In this document: in pieces, positions 18,601-28,350 of the stretch
How the letters are laid out: the number at the start of each line of letters is the position of its first letter
Numbering within the stretch: position 1 is the stretch's first letter
Assembly: GCF_001857965.1 (NCBI RefSeq)
Contig: NZ_CP017774.1
Coordinates: 124,001 to 188,000 of the forward strand
Direction: 5' to 3'
Length of the DNA stretch: 64,000 nucleotides
Source: Flavobacterium commune
Lineage (GTDB): Bacteria > Bacteroidota > Bacteroidia > Flavobacteriales > Flavobacteriaceae
Notes under the pieces: generated by a model
Told to the model about the DNA's origin: nothing
Databases searched by the model: none
Seen by the model: the letters and a program-made list of their open reading frames with translations, nothing else
Program-made: the position numbers and the translations under genes

Positions 18601-21600
18601 CAGGGCTTGCTGCTGGTTTACATACTTTCACGGTAACGGATGCTAAAGGTTGTACTACAACTATTGATGTAACTATAACAGAACCTACTAACGCTTTATC
18701 TGCTTCTGCTTCTAACCAAGTAAATGTTTCTTGTAAAGGGGGTAACAACGGTTCGGTTGTTATTACGCCTGCTGGTGGAACTGCCGGATACACAATCACT
18801 CCTGCTCAAACAGGACTTGCTGCTGGTTTACATACTTTCACGGTAACGGATGCTAAAGGTTGTACTACAACTATTGATGTAACAATCACGGAACCAACTA
18901 ACGCTTTATCTGCTTCTGCTTCTAACCAAGTAAATGTTTCTTGTAAAGGGGGTAACAACGGTTCGGTTGTTATTACGCCTGCTGGTGGGACTGCCGGATA
19001 CACTATCACTCCTGCTCAAACAGGGCTTGCTGCTGGTTTACATACTTTCACGGTAACGGATGCTAAAGGTTGTACTACAACTATTGATGTAACAATCACG
19101 GAACCAACTAACGCTTTATCTGCTTCTGCTTCTAACCAAGTAAATGTGTCTTGTAAAGGAGGTAACGATGGTTCGGTAGTTATTACGCCTGCTGGTGGGA
19201 CTGCCGGATACACTATCACTCCTGCTCAAACAGGGCTTGCTGCTGGTTTACATACTTTCACGGTAACGGATGCTAAAGGTTGTACTACAACTATTGATGT
19301 AACAATCACGGAACCAACTAACGCTTTATCTGCTTCTGCTTCTAACCAAGTAAATGTGTCTTGTAAAGGAGGTAATGATGGTTCGGTAGTTATTACGCCT
19401 GCTGGTGGAACTGCCGGATACACTATCACTCCTGCTCAAACAGGGCTTGCTGCTGGTTTACATACTTTCACGGTAACGGATGCTAAAGGTTGTACTACAA
19501 CTATTGATGTAACAATCACGGAACCAACTAACGCTTTATCTGCTTCTGCTTCTAACCAAGTAAATGTGTCTTGTAAAGGAGGTAACGATGGTTCGGTTGT
19601 TATTACACCTGCTGGTGGGACTGCCGGATACACTATCACTCCTGCTCAAACAGGGCTTGCTGCTGGTTTACATACTTTCACGGTAACGGATGCTAAAGGT
19701 TGTACTACAACTATTGATGTAACAATCACGGAACCAACTAACGCTTTATCTGCTTCTGCTTCTAACCAAGTAAATGTGTCTTGTAAAGGAGGTAATGATG
19801 GTTCGGTAGTTATTACGCCTGCTGGTGGGACTGCCGGATACACAATCACTCCTGCTCAAACAGGGCTTGCTGCTGGTTTACATACTTTCACGGTAACGGA
19901 TGCTAAAGGTTGTACTACAACTATTGATGTAACAATCACGGAACCAACTAACGCTTTATCTGCAACTGCAGGATCTCAAGTAAATGTTTCTTGTAAAGGT
20001 GGTAACGATGGTTCGGTAGTTATTACGCCTGCTGGTGGGACTGCCGGATATACAATCACTCCTGCTCAAACAGGGCTTGCTGCTGGTTTACATACTTTCA
20101 CGGTAACGGATGCTAAAGGTTGTACTACAACTATTGATGTAACAATCACGGAACCAACTAACGCTTTATCTGCAACTGCTTCTAATCAAGTAAATGTTTC
20201 TTGTAAAGGGGGTAACAACGGTTCGGTTGTTATTACGCCTGCTGGTGGGACTGCCGGATACACTATCACTCCTGCTCAAACAGGGCTTGCTGCTGGTTTA
20301 CATACTTTCACGGTAACGGATGCTAAAGGTTGTACTACATCTATTGATGTAACTATAACAGAACCTACTAACGCTTTATCTGCTTCTGCTTCTAACCAAG
20401 TAAATGTGTCTTGTAAAGGAGGTAATGATGGTTCGGTAGTTATTACGCCTGCTGGTGGGACTGCCGGATATACAATCACTCCTGCTCAAACAGGGCTTGC
20501 TGCTGGTTTACATACTTTCACGGTAACGGATGCTAAAGGTTGTACTACAACTATTGATGTAACAATTCTTGATGGTGATGGTACTCCTCCTGTAATTAGT
20601 CAATTACCTAGTGAAACGACAATTAATTGTCCTTCAAAACCTGAGTTTGCTCAAGCAACTGCTACAGACAATGTAGACACATCTGTTTCTTTGACTTTTG
20701 AAGATGTAACAACTCCAGGTCAATGTGCAGGATCTTATTCTGTAACAAGAACTTGGACAGCTATTGACGATTGTGGCAACACTGCAACAAAATCACAAAA
20801 AATTAATGTTCAGGATATCACTGCTCCTACTTTTACAGTTCCTGCTGATATTACTGTTAATGCTGGTGCAAATTGTGTTTCTAATTTAGATCCTACTACA
20901 ACAGGTGCTGTAACTAATATTTCTGATGCTTGTGATCAAAACCCTACTGTTACTTATATTGACTCAAATTGTTTTGGAAATGATGCTAAGACTAATATTA
21001 ATGCTGGAAACGGTAACTATTTCTACTTTAATGTAAATGGTTTTGACAACTTAACTGCAAAAGATATTGAAAAAGTTGCCCTTGCATTTGAGACCAATCA
21101 AGGAAAAGGAAGAGCTGAATTTACTTTGGTTGCACCTAGTGGACAAGCTGTTGTCTTAGTTGGGCCTTATTGTACAGGTGGTGCTTGTGAAGATGCTAAT
21201 TCAAATGACCAAGAATTGTACTTACCTGTATTCTATCCAAATAGTTCAGGAAACCCACAATGGAATAACAACGATGTAATTTCTCAGGATATTCCTCAAA
21301 ACTTTACACCAAATGGCGCATTGTCTTCTCCAAATGTAATTACTGGAGTTACAAGTTATGTCTCTAGTTTTGAAAACTTAACAGGTTCGATGAATGGAAC
21401 CTGGTTTATATACTCTAAAAAACAAGCCAGCGTAAATGGAAGTATTCAATTCAACAGTATTTGTTTAACTCCGGCTACTGCTTGTACAAGCAACAAAGTA
21501 ATAACCAGAACTTGGACAGTAACTGACCAATGTGGAAATGCTGCTTCTGCTACACAAACTATAAAAATTCAGGATGTTACTGCTCCTGTATTGAGTGAAG

Positions 21601-24600
21601 CTCCTGCTGATATAACTGTTGAATGCTCAGCTGTTCCAACTGCTGCTACTTTAACTGCAACTGATAATTGTGATGTAAATCCGGTAGTAACCTACAATGA
21701 AGTAAAATCTAATATCAGTGAAACTTGTGCAAGTAACTATACTTTGACCAGAACATGGACGGCTAAAGATGCTTGTGGTAATGAATCTTCTAAATCTCAA
21801 ATAATTACTGTTGAAGACAAAACTAAACCTGTTTTTGTTGAAGCTTTACCTGATAATGTAACTGTAGAATGTTCTGAAATTCCTCAGGCTGTTACTTTAA
21901 CTGCTACTGATAATTGTGGTACTGCAACTGTAACATTTGCTGAAGTGAAAACTGATGGTGCTTGTGCCGGAGCTTATACTCTGACTCGTACTTGGACCGC
22001 AACTGATTTATGTAATAATGTTACAACTCATGTACAGACTATTAGCGTTGAAGACAAAACTAAACCTGTTTTTGTAGAAGCTTTACCTGCTGATGTAACT
22101 GCAGAATGTTCTGAAATTCCTCAGGCTGTTACTTTAACTGCTACTGATAATTGTGGTACTGCAACTGTAACATTTGCTGAAGTGAAAACTGATGGTACTT
22201 GTGCCGGAGCTTATACTCTGACTCGTACTTGGACGGCAACTGATTTATGTAATAATGTTACAACTCATGTACAGACTATTAGCGTTGAAGACAAAACTAA
22301 ACCTGTTTTTGTAGAAGCTTTACCTGCTAATGTAACTGTAGAATGTTCTGAAATTCCTCAGGCTGTTACTTTAACTGCTACTGATAATTGTGGTACTGCA
22401 ACTGTAACATTCGCTGAAGTAAAAACTGATGGTGCTTGTGCCAGAGCTTATACTCTGACTCGTACTTGGACCGCAACTGATTTATGTAATAATGTTACAA
22501 CTCATGTACAGACTATTAGCGTTGAAGACAAAACTAAACCTGTTTTTGTAGAAGCTTTACCTGCTGATGTAACTGCAGAATGTTCTGAAATTCCTCAGGC
22601 TGTTACTTTAACTGCTACTGATAATTGTGGTACTGCAACTGTAACATTTGCTGAAGTGAAAACTGATGGTACTTGTGCCGGAGCTTATACTCTGACTCGT
22701 ACTTGGACCGCAACTGATTTATGTAATAATGTTACAACTCATGTACAGACTATTAGCGTTGAAGACAAAACTAAACCTGTTTTTGTAGAAGCTTTACCTG
22801 CTGATGTAACTGCAGAATGTTCTGAAATTCCTCAGGCTGTTACTTTAACTGCTACTGATAATTGTGGTACTGCAACTGTAACATTCGCTGAAGTAAAAAC
22901 TGATGGTGCTTGTGCCGGAGCTTATACTCTGACTCGTACTTGGACGGCAACTGATTTATGTAATAATGTTACAACTCATGTACAGACTATTAGCGTTGAA
23001 GACAAAACTAAACCTGTTTTTGTAGAAGCTTTACCTGCTAATGTAACTGTAGAATGTTCTGAAATTCCTCAGGCTGTTACTTTAACTGCTACTGATAATT
23101 GTGGTACTGCAACTGTAACATTCGCTGAAGTAAAAACTGATGGTGCTTGTGCCGGAGCTTATACTCTGACTCGTACCTGGACGGCAACTGATTTATGTAA
23201 TAATGTTACAACTCATGTACAGACTATTAGCGTTGAAGACAAAACTAAACCTGTTTTTGTTGAAGCTTTACCTGATAATGTAACTGTAGAATGTTCTGAA
23301 ATTCCTCAGGCTGTTACTTTAACTGCTACTGATAATTGTGGTACTGCAACTGTAACATTTGCTGAAGTGAAAACTGATGGTACTTGTGCCGGAGCTTATA
23401 CTCTGACTCGTACTTGGACGGCAACTGATTTATGTAATAATGTTACAACTCATGTACAGACTATTAGCGTTGAAGACAAAACTAAACCTGTTTTTGTAGA
23501 AGCTTTACCTGCTGATGTAACTGCAGAATGTTCTGAAATTCCTCAGGCTGTTACTTTAACTGCTACTGATAATTGTGGTACTGCAACTGTAACATTTGCT
23601 GAAGTGAAAACTGATGGTGCTTGTGCCGGAGCTTATACTCTGACTCGTACTTGGACCGCAACTGATTTATGTAATAATGTTACAACTCATGTACAGACTA
23701 TTAGCGTTGAAGACAAAACTAAACCTGTTTTTGTAGAAGCTTTACCTGCTGATGTAACTGCAGAATGTTCTGAAATTCCTCAGGCTGTTACTTTAACTGC
23801 TACTGATAATTGTGGTACTGCAACTGTAACATTTGCTGAAGTGAAAACTGATGGTACTTGTGCCGGAGCTTATACTCTGACTCGTACTTGGACGGCAACT
23901 GATTTATGTAATAATGTTACAACTCATGTACAGACTATTAGCGTTGAAGACAAAACTAAACCTGTTTTTGTAGAAGCTTTACCTGCTAATGTAACTGTAG
24001 AATGTTCTGAAATTCCTCAGGCTGTTACTTTAACTGCTACTGATAATTGTGGTACTGCAACTGTAACATTCGCTGAAGTAAAAACTGATGGTGCTTGTGC
24101 CGGAGCTTATACTCTGACTCGTACTTGGACGGCAACTGATTTATGTAATAATGTTACAACTCATGTACAGACTATTAGCGTTGAAGACAAAACTAAACCT
24201 GTTTTTGTAGAAGCTTTACCTGCTAATGTAACTGTAGAATGTTCTGAAATTCCTCAGGCTGTTACTTTAACTGCTACTGATAATTGTGGTACTGCAACTG
24301 TAACATTTGCTGAAGTGAAAACTGATGGTGCTTGTGCCGGAGCTTATACTCTGACTCGTACTTGGACGGCAACTGATTTATGTAATAATGTTACAACTCA
24401 TGTACAGACTATTAGTGTTGAAGACAAAACTAAACCTGTTTTTGTAGAAGCTTTACCTGCTAATGTAACTGTAGAATGTTCTGAAATTCCTCAGGCTGTT
24501 ACTTTAACTGCTACTGATAATTGTGGTACTGCAACTGTAACATTCGCTGAAGTAAAAACTGATGGTGCTTGTGCCGGAGCTTATACTCTGACTCGTACTT

Positions 24601-27368
24601 GGACGGCAACTGATTTATGTAATAATGTTACAACTCATGTACAAACTATTAGCGTTGAAGACAAAACTAAACCTGTTTTTGTTGAAGCTTTACCTGCTGA
24701 TGTAACTGTAGAATGTTCTGAAATTCCTCAGGCTGTTACTTTAACTGCTACTGATAATTGTGGTACTGCAACTGTAACATTTGCTGAAGTGAAAACTGAT
24801 GGTGCTTGTGCCGGAGCTTATACTCTGACTCGTACTTGGACCGCAACTGATTTATGTAATAATGTTACAACTCATGTACAGACTATTAGCGTTGAAGACA
24901 AAACTAAACCTGTTTTTGTTGAAGCTTTACCTGCTGATGTAACTGTAGAATGTTCTGAAATTCCAACTGCGGCTACTTTAACTGCTACTGATAATTGTGG
25001 TACTGCAACTGTAACATTTGCTGAAGTAAAAACTGATGGTGCTTGTGCCGGAGCTTATACTCTGACTCGTACTTGGACGGCAACTGATTTATGTAATAAT
25101 GTTACAACTCATGTACAGACTATTAGCGTTGAAGACAAAACTAAACCTGTTTTTGTAGAAGCTTTACCTGCTAATGTAACTGTAGAATGTTCTGAAATTC
25201 CTCAGGCTGTTACTTTAACTGCTACTGATAATTGTGGTACTGCAACTGTAACATTCGCTGAAGTAAAAACTGATGGTGCTTGTGCCGGAGCTTATACTCT
25301 GACTCGTACTTGGACCGCAACTGATTTATGTAATAATGTTACAACTCATGTACAGACTATTAGCGTTGAAGACAAAACTAAACCTGTTTTTGTTGAAGCT
25401 TTACCTACTGATGTAACTGCAGAATGTTCTGAAATTCCTCAGGCTGTTACTTTAACTGCTACTGATAATTGTGGTACTGCAACTGTAACATTTGCTGAAG
25501 TGAAAACTGATGGTGCTTGTGCCGGAGCTTATACTCTGACTCGTACTTGGACCGCAACTGATTTATGTAATAATGTTACAACTCATGTACAGACTATTAG
25601 CGTTGAAGACAAAACTAAACCTGTTTTTGTAGAAGCTTTACCTGCTGATGTAACTGTAGAATGTTCTGAAATTCCAACTGCGGCTACTTTAACTGCTACT
25701 GATAATTGTGGTACTGCAACTGTAACATTTGCTGAAGTAAAAACTGATGGTGCTTGTGCCGGAGCTTATACTCTGACTCGTACTTGGACCGCAACTGATT
25801 TATGTAATAATGTTACAACTCATGTACAGACTATTAGCGTTGAAGACAAAACTAAACCTGTTTTTGTTGAAGCTTTACCTGCTGATGTAACTGTAGAATG
25901 TTCTGAAATTCCTCAGGCTGTTACTTTAACTGCTACTGATAATTGTGGTACTGCAACTGTAACATTTGCTGAAGTGAAAACTGATGGTGCTTGTGCCGGA
26001 GCTTATACTCTGACTCGTACTTGGACCGCAACTGATTTATGTAATAATGTTACAACTCATGTACAAACTATTAGCGTTGAAGACAAAACTGCTCCAATAT
26101 TGAGCGAAGCTCCTGCTAATATAACAGTAGAATGTTCAAACGTACCTGTGGCAGCCATTTTAACTGCTACCGATAATTGTAATGCTACTCCGGTAGTAGT
26201 AACATACAACGAAATAAAATCTGGTATTAGTGAAGTTTTTGCTAGTAACTATACGTTGACCAGAACTTGGACAGCTAAAGATGCTTGTGGTAACGAATCT
26301 TCTAAATCTCAAATAATTACTGTAAAAGACTCTACTGCACCTCTAACACCTACTTTGGCTGATGTAACTATCAATGGTTGTAACGGAACTCCAGTAGCTC
26401 CAACTACAACAGACAATTGTGCAGGAACGATCACTGGAACAACAACCACGGTATTCCCTATCACAACTCAGGGAACAACTATAGTAACATGGACTTTCAA
26501 TGATGGTAATGGTAATACAACAACTGCTAATCAAAATGTAATTATAAAAGATGTAACTGCTCCTGTAACTCCTGTTTTAGCAGATGTAATTGGACAATGT
26601 ATTGCTACGGCAACTATTCCAACTACAACAGACAATTGTTCAGGAACTATAACAGGAACAACTAATGATCCTTTAACTTACAATACGCAGGGTACTCATA
26701 TCATTACTTGGTCTTTCAATGATGGAAATGGAAATACAACTACTACAACTCAGAAAGTAATTGTAAATATTGTTCCAGATATTACAACAATTAATGTTCC
26801 TGATTTTATCAATAGTGTAAATGGCACTCCAGTAGATTTAACTACTTATTTACCTCAAGACGCTCCATCTAACGGAACTTGGGTTGATGTAAATAATTCA
26901 GGGGCTTTAAACGGAAGTATTTTAGACCCTAACAACGTAGCTTCTGGTGATTATAGTTTCCAATACAATATTGAAACAGAAACTTGTCCAATTAACTATG
27001 TCATCAATATCAAAATTGATCAAAGTTTTGTATTAGGCTGTGGAACCATTGAAGTTCATAATGCATTTACTCCAAATGGTGATAATTTCAACGAAATCTT
27101 CAAAATTGACAACATTGAAGATACTCTTTGTTACCCTGAAAACACTATAGAAATCTACAACAGATGGGGTGTACTAGTTTATGAAGCAAAAGGATATAAC
27201 AACCAAGATGTATCATTCAAAGGTATTTCTGAGGGAAGAGTTACAGTTGACAAATCGGCTGGATTACCTACCGGAACTTATTTCTACATATTAAACTATA
27301 CATCAGTTGGTTTACAAAATGAAATAATAGCTAACAAAAAACAAGGATACCTATACCTTTCCAGATAA
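15615..27368 (+). CDS. Giant T9SS-secreted surface adhesin A, SprB-like (3917 aa)
   Basis: A signal peptide (about 1-38, ending LLSSSSLISQ) is followed by an N-terminal region of roughly 430 residues. Then come 17 SprB-type repeats of 70 residues (about 470-1650), HYR-like domains with a nested P-domain-like insert (about 1785-1955), 18 tandem HYR-like units of 79 residues (about 2066-3487) and further HYR-like domains. The C-terminal type B sorting domain (from about 3805: VHNAFTPNGDNFNE, then YNRWGVLVYE) is the gliding-motility-associated domain that sends proteins through T9SS. Architecture and the downstream sprF/ompA genes match the SprB gliding-adhesin locus of F. johnsoniae, but whether this is the functional SprB or one of several paralogues is open. 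Paired cysteines in every repeat suggest disulfides. Confidence 0.9.
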   Translation: MKTTLLKERIKQNLISVFIKNNFLLFLLLLSSSSLISQTKYDCNNCQSGDERILSVELVSTTLNPNSTGPDDIYSPLSTSCTTGDAIQGYLKINVQQQSTTRYGFLVEADIHVNGVKTDNISFCNSANTSSGSRSVYVTNKVISWTCGTTISLQKIIIGWGNSSGQNVCNLGNCNIGPQCSNNQLNPIVTVITPLSADFITERSCPGGTQYENIKFTSTTTGGTTPYQYQWIINDGVNTTTVPYSSNNNYTYTPTSTNNLTVTLNVKDATTIQKTDSEIKSGILVGTCCTTPIITNKTASICSGGSFNISPTDGSGNTVPVGTTYSWTAPSVSGISGTTAGTNATNISGTLTNSTSSALNVVYTVTPKSGTCTGNTFTVTVTVNPTLNLGVSSKTDVSCYGTSTGSVTAGTVTSAVGTINYSWKNSSNIVVGTTATVNNLPAGEYTLTVTDNCSSKSNSVTVGQPGTLSASASNQVNVSCKGGNNGSVVITPAGGTAGYTITPAQTGLAAGLHTFTVTDAKGCTTTIDVTITEPTNALSATAGSQVNVSCKGGNDGSVVITPAGGTAGYTITPAQTGLAAGLHTFTVTDAKGCTTTIDVTITEPTNALSASASNQVNVSCKGGNNGSVVITPAGGTAGYTITPAQTGLAAGLHTFTVTDAKGCTTTIDVTITEPTNALSATAGSQVNVSCKGGNNGSVVITPAGGTPEYTITPAQTGLAAGLHTFTVTDAKGCSTTIDVTITQPNAALSATASNQVNVSCFGGNNGSVVITPAGGTPEYTITPAQTGLAAGLHTFTVTDAKGCSTTIDVTITQPNAALSATASNQVNVSCFGGNNGSVVITPAGGTPEYTITPAQTGLAAGLHTFTVTDAKGCSTTIDVTITQPNAALSATASNQVNVSCFGGNNGSVVITPAGGTPEYTITPAQTGLAAGLHTFTVTDAKGCSTTIDVTITQPNAALSATASNQVNVSCFGGNNGSVVITPAGGTAGYTITPAQTGLAAGLHTFTVTDAKGCTTTIDVTITEPTNALSASASNQVNVSCKGGNNGSVVITPAGGTAGYTITPAQTGLAAGLHTFTVTDAKGCTTTIDVTITEPTNALSASASNQVNVSCKGGNNGSVVITPAGGTAGYTITPAQTGLAAGLHTFTVTDAKGCTTTIDVTITEPTNALSASASNQVNVSCKGGNDGSVVITPAGGTAGYTITPAQTGLAAGLHTFTVTDAKGCTTTIDVTITEPTNALSASASNQVNVSCKGGNDGSVVITPAGGTAGYTITPAQTGLAAGLHTFTVTDAKGCTTTIDVTITEPTNALSASASNQVNVSCKGGNDGSVVITPAGGTAGYTITPAQTGLAAGLHTFTVTDAKGCTTTIDVTITEPTNALSASASNQVNVSCKGGNDGSVVITPAGGTAGYTITPAQTGLAAGLHTFTVTDAKGCTTTIDVTITEPTNALSATAGSQVNVSCKGGNDGSVVITPAGGTAGYTITPAQTGLAAGLHTFTVTDAKGCTTTIDVTITEPTNALSATASNQVNVSCKGGNNGSVVITPAGGTAGYTITPAQTGLAAGLHTFTVTDAKGCTTSIDVTITEPTNALSASASNQVNVSCKGGNDGSVVITPAGGTAGYTITPAQTGLAAGLHTFTVTDAKGCTTTIDVTILDGDGTPPVISQLPSETTINCPSKPEFAQATATDNVDTSVSLTFEDVTTPGQCAGSYSVTRTWTAIDDCGNTATKSQKINVQDITAPTFTVPADITVNAGANCVSNLDPTTTGAVTNISDACDQNPTVTYIDSNCFGNDAKTNINAGNGNYFYFNVNGFDNLTAKDIEKVALAFETNQGKGRAEFTLVAPSGQAVVLVGPYCTGGACEDANSNDQELYLPVFYPNSSGNPQWNNNDVISQDIPQNFTPNGALSSPNVITGVTSYVSSFENLTGSMNGTWFIYSKKQASVNGSIQFNSICLTPATACTSNKVITRTWTVTDQCGNAASATQTIKIQDVTAPVLSEAPADITVECSAVPTAATLTATDNCDVNPVVTYNEVKSNISETCASNYTLTRTWTAKDACGNESSKSQIITVEDKTKPVFVEALPDNVTVECSEIPQAVTLTATDNCGTATVTFAEVKTDGACAGAYTLTRTWTATDLCNNVTTHVQTISVEDKTKPVFVEALPADVTAECSEIPQAVTLTATDNCGTATVTFAEVKTDGTCAGAYTLTRTWTATDLCNNVTTHVQTISVEDKTKPVFVEALPANVTVECSEIPQAVTLTATDNCGTATVTFAEVKTDGACARAYTLTRTWTATDLCNNVTTHVQTISVEDKTKPVFVEALPADVTAECSEIPQAVTLTATDNCGTATVTFAEVKTDGTCAGAYTLTRTWTATDLCNNVTTHVQTISVEDKTKPVFVEALPADVTAECSEIPQAVTLTATDNCGTATVTFAEVKTDGACAGAYTLTRTWTATDLCNNVTTHVQTISVEDKTKPVFVEALPANVTVECSEIPQAVTLTATDNCGTATVTFAEVKTDGACAGAYTLTRTWTATDLCNNVTTHVQTISVEDKTKPVFVEALPDNVTVECSEIPQAVTLTATDNCGTATVTFAEVKTDGTCAGAYTLTRTWTATDLCNNVTTHVQTISVEDKTKPVFVEALPADVTAECSEIPQAVTLTATDNCGTATVTFAEVKTDGACAGAYTLTRTWTATDLCNNVTTHVQTISVEDKTKPVFVEALPADVTAECSEIPQAVTLTATDNCGTATVTFAEVKTDGTCAGAYTLTRTWTATDLCNNVTTHVQTISVEDKTKPVFVEALPANVTVECSEIPQAVTLTATDNCGTATVTFAEVKTDGACAGAYTLTRTWTATDLCNNVTTHVQTISVEDKTKPVFVEALPANVTVECSEIPQAVTLTATDNCGTATVTFAEVKTDGACAGAYTLTRTWTATDLCNNVTTHVQTISVEDKTKPVFVEALPANVTVECSEIPQAVTLTATDNCGTATVTFAEVKTDGACAGAYTLTRTWTATDLCNNVTTHVQTISVEDKTKPVFVEALPADVTVECSEIPQAVTLTATDNCGTATVTFAEVKTDGACAGAYTLTRTWTATDLCNNVTTHVQTISVEDKTKPVFVEALPADVTVECSEIPTAATLTATDNCGTATVTFAEVKTDGACAGAYTLTRTWTATDLCNNVTTHVQTISVEDKTKPVFVEALPANVTVECSEIPQAVTLTATDNCGTATVTFAEVKTDGACAGAYTLTRTWTATDLCNNVTTHVQTISVEDKTKPVFVEALPTDVTAECSEIPQAVTLTATDNCGTATVTFAEVKTDGACAGAYTLTRTWTATDLCNNVTTHVQTISVEDKTKPVFVEALPADVTVECSEIPTAATLTATDNCGTATVTFAEVKTDGACAGAYTLTRTWTATDLCNNVTTHVQTISVEDKTKPVFVEALPADVTVECSEIPQAVTLTATDNCGTATVTFAEVKTDGACAGAYTLTRTWTATDLCNNVTTHVQTISVEDKTAPILSEAPANITVECSNVPVAAILTATDNCNATPVVVTYNEIKSGISEVFASNYTLTRTWTAKDACGNESSKSQIITVKDSTAPLTPTLADVTINGCNGTPVAPTTTDNCAGTITGTTTTVFPITTQGTTIVTWTFNDGNGNTTTANQNVIIKDVTAPVTPVLADVIGQCIATATIPTTTDNCSGTITGTTNDPLTYNTQGTHIITWSFNDGNGNTTTTTQKVIVNIVPDITTINVPDFINSVNGTPVDLTTYLPQDAPSNGTWVDVNNSGALNGSILDPNNVASGDYSFQYNIETETCPINYVINIKIDQSFVLGCGTIEVHNAFTPNGDNFNEIFKIDNIEDTLCYPENTIEIYNRWGVLVYEAKGYNNQDVSFKGISEGRVTVDKSAGLPTGTYFYILNYTSVGLQNEIIANKKQGYLYLSR
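17021..20570 (+). repeat. Tandem array, 17 units of 210 bp (SprB repeats)
   Basis: The TAAATGT landmark recurs every 210 bases from 17041 to 20401, giving 17 units without a single length change. Units fall into a few sequence types: units with CFGGNN, units ending TPEYT, and units with CKGGND or CKGGNN. Similar types sit next to each other, so the array grew by block duplication. Near-identity at DNA level makes the copy number liable to change and hard to assemble from short reads. Confidence 0.95.
21811..26076 (+). repeat. Tandem array, 18 units of 237 bp (HYR-like repeats)
   Basis: The landmark TTGAAGACAAAACTAAACCT recurs with a 237-base period from 21811; the span of 4266 bases is exactly 18 periods. 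Each unit encodes 79 residues with the CSEIP...TDNCG...TWTATDLCNN cysteine pattern. Units differ mainly at a few codons (DVTAEC or NVTVEC; DGAC or DGTC; two units have PTAATL instead of PQAVTL), and these variants recur in blocks. Confidence 0.95.
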
Positions 27369-27384
27369 AAAACTCAAATCTAAT

Positions 27385-27411
27385 ACCAGAGGTTTTAATA
27401 AAACCTCTGGT
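27385..27411 (+). terminator. Hairpin between adhesin A and sprF
   Basis: A 12-bp perfect stem (27385-27396 with 27400-27411) with a 3-base loop lies in the 59-base gap between the two genes. No T tract follows, so it is more likely an RNA processing or attenuation element than a full terminator. The equivalent position in operon B has a hairpin of different sequence. Confidence 0.55.
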
Positions 27412-27427
27412 CATAAAACCAAGTCAG

Positions 27428-28339
27428 ATGAAAACAAAATTACTACTAATCAGTTTGATGTTTACAGCAGTGGTAAGTTATGCGCAACAAGATGCACAAT
27501 TTACACAGTACATGTACAACACTATAAATGTAAATCCTGCTTATGCCGGTTCGAGAGGTGCAATGAGTATATTTGCCCTGCATCGAACCCAGTGGGTTGG
27601 ATTAGATGGAGCTCCTACAACTAATGCGGTTTCTATCAATACTCCTTTTAACAATAGCAGATTAGGTTTAGGTGTAACAATTATCAATGATAAAATTGGT
27701 CCAACTACTGAAAACACATTATCTACCGACCTGTCTTACACCATACCTACTTCTGAAACTGTAAAACTATCTTTTGGTATTAAAGCTACAGCCAATTTAT
27801 TTGATTTAAACCCTAATAAACTTACTCCAGAACATAGTGGTGATCCTAAATTACAGGGCTTCAATAATAGATTTACACCTAATATTGGTGCTGGAATATA
27901 TCTTCATTCTGATAAAGCTTATGTAGGATTCTCGATACCTAACTTCATAGAATCAAATCGCTATGATGATAATGATGTGGCACTCTTTAAAGAAAAAATG
28001 ACTTACTATTTAATTGCCGGTTATGTTATGGATTTAAGTTACAATCTTAAATTCAAACCTGCTTTGTTAACTAAAATGGTTCAGGGTGCTCCTTTGCAAG
28101 TAGATATGTCCGGAAACTTTATGTTTAATGATAAACTTACTTTAGGACTTGCTTACCGATGGAGTGCTTCTGCAAGTGCCATGGTTGGTTTTCAGGTTTC
28201 AGAAGCAATGTATATCGGTTATGGATATGATTTAGAAACAACCAAATTAGACAATTACAATTCCGGTTCACATGAAATTTTCTTGAGATACGAAATTTTC
28301 AAAAACAACAAAAAAATTACAACTCCAAGATTCTTCTAA
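27428..28339 (+). CDS. sprF: PorP/SprF family T9SS outer-membrane protein (copy A)
   Basis: The 303-residue protein has a signal peptide (MKTKLLLISLMFTAVVSYAQ) and the PorP/SprF family start QDAQFTQYMYNTINVNPAYAG, followed by an amphipathic beta-strand-rich sequence ending FLRYEIFKNNKK, as in outer-membrane barrels. In F. johnsoniae SprF is needed to deliver SprB to the surface; PorP-like proteins act as partners for substrates with type B sorting domains. It lies directly after the adhesin and 11 bases before the OmpA-type gene, so the three form one operon. It is about 95% identical to the copy at 38612-39523 (15 differences counted). Confidence 0.92.
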   Translation: MKTKLLLISLMFTAVVSYAQQDAQFTQYMYNTINVNPAYAGSRGAMSIFALHRTQWVGLDGAPTTNAVSINTPFNNSRLGLGVTIINDKIGPTTENTLSTDLSYTIPTSETVKLSFGIKATANLFDLNPNKLTPEHSGDPKLQGFNNRFTPNIGAGIYLHSDKAYVGFSIPNFIESNRYDDNDVALFKEKMTYYLIAGYVMDLSYNLKFKPALLTKMVQGAPLQVDMSGNFMFNDKLTLGLAYRWSASASAMVGFQVSEAMYIGYGYDLETTKLDNYNSGSHEIFLRYEIFKNNKKITTPRFF

Positions 28340-28350
28340 ATACTATTATC

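Noticed and set aside
17336..20479. Series of 67-69 codon minus-strand frames every 210 bases
   Set aside because: They repeat with the SprB array period and are antisense shadows of adhesin A.
17021..20570. Regular direct repeats considered as a CRISPR array
   Set aside because: The units are in-frame 210-base protein repeats without short constant repeats and unique spacers. No cas genes or 25-40 base repeat pattern was found in the window.
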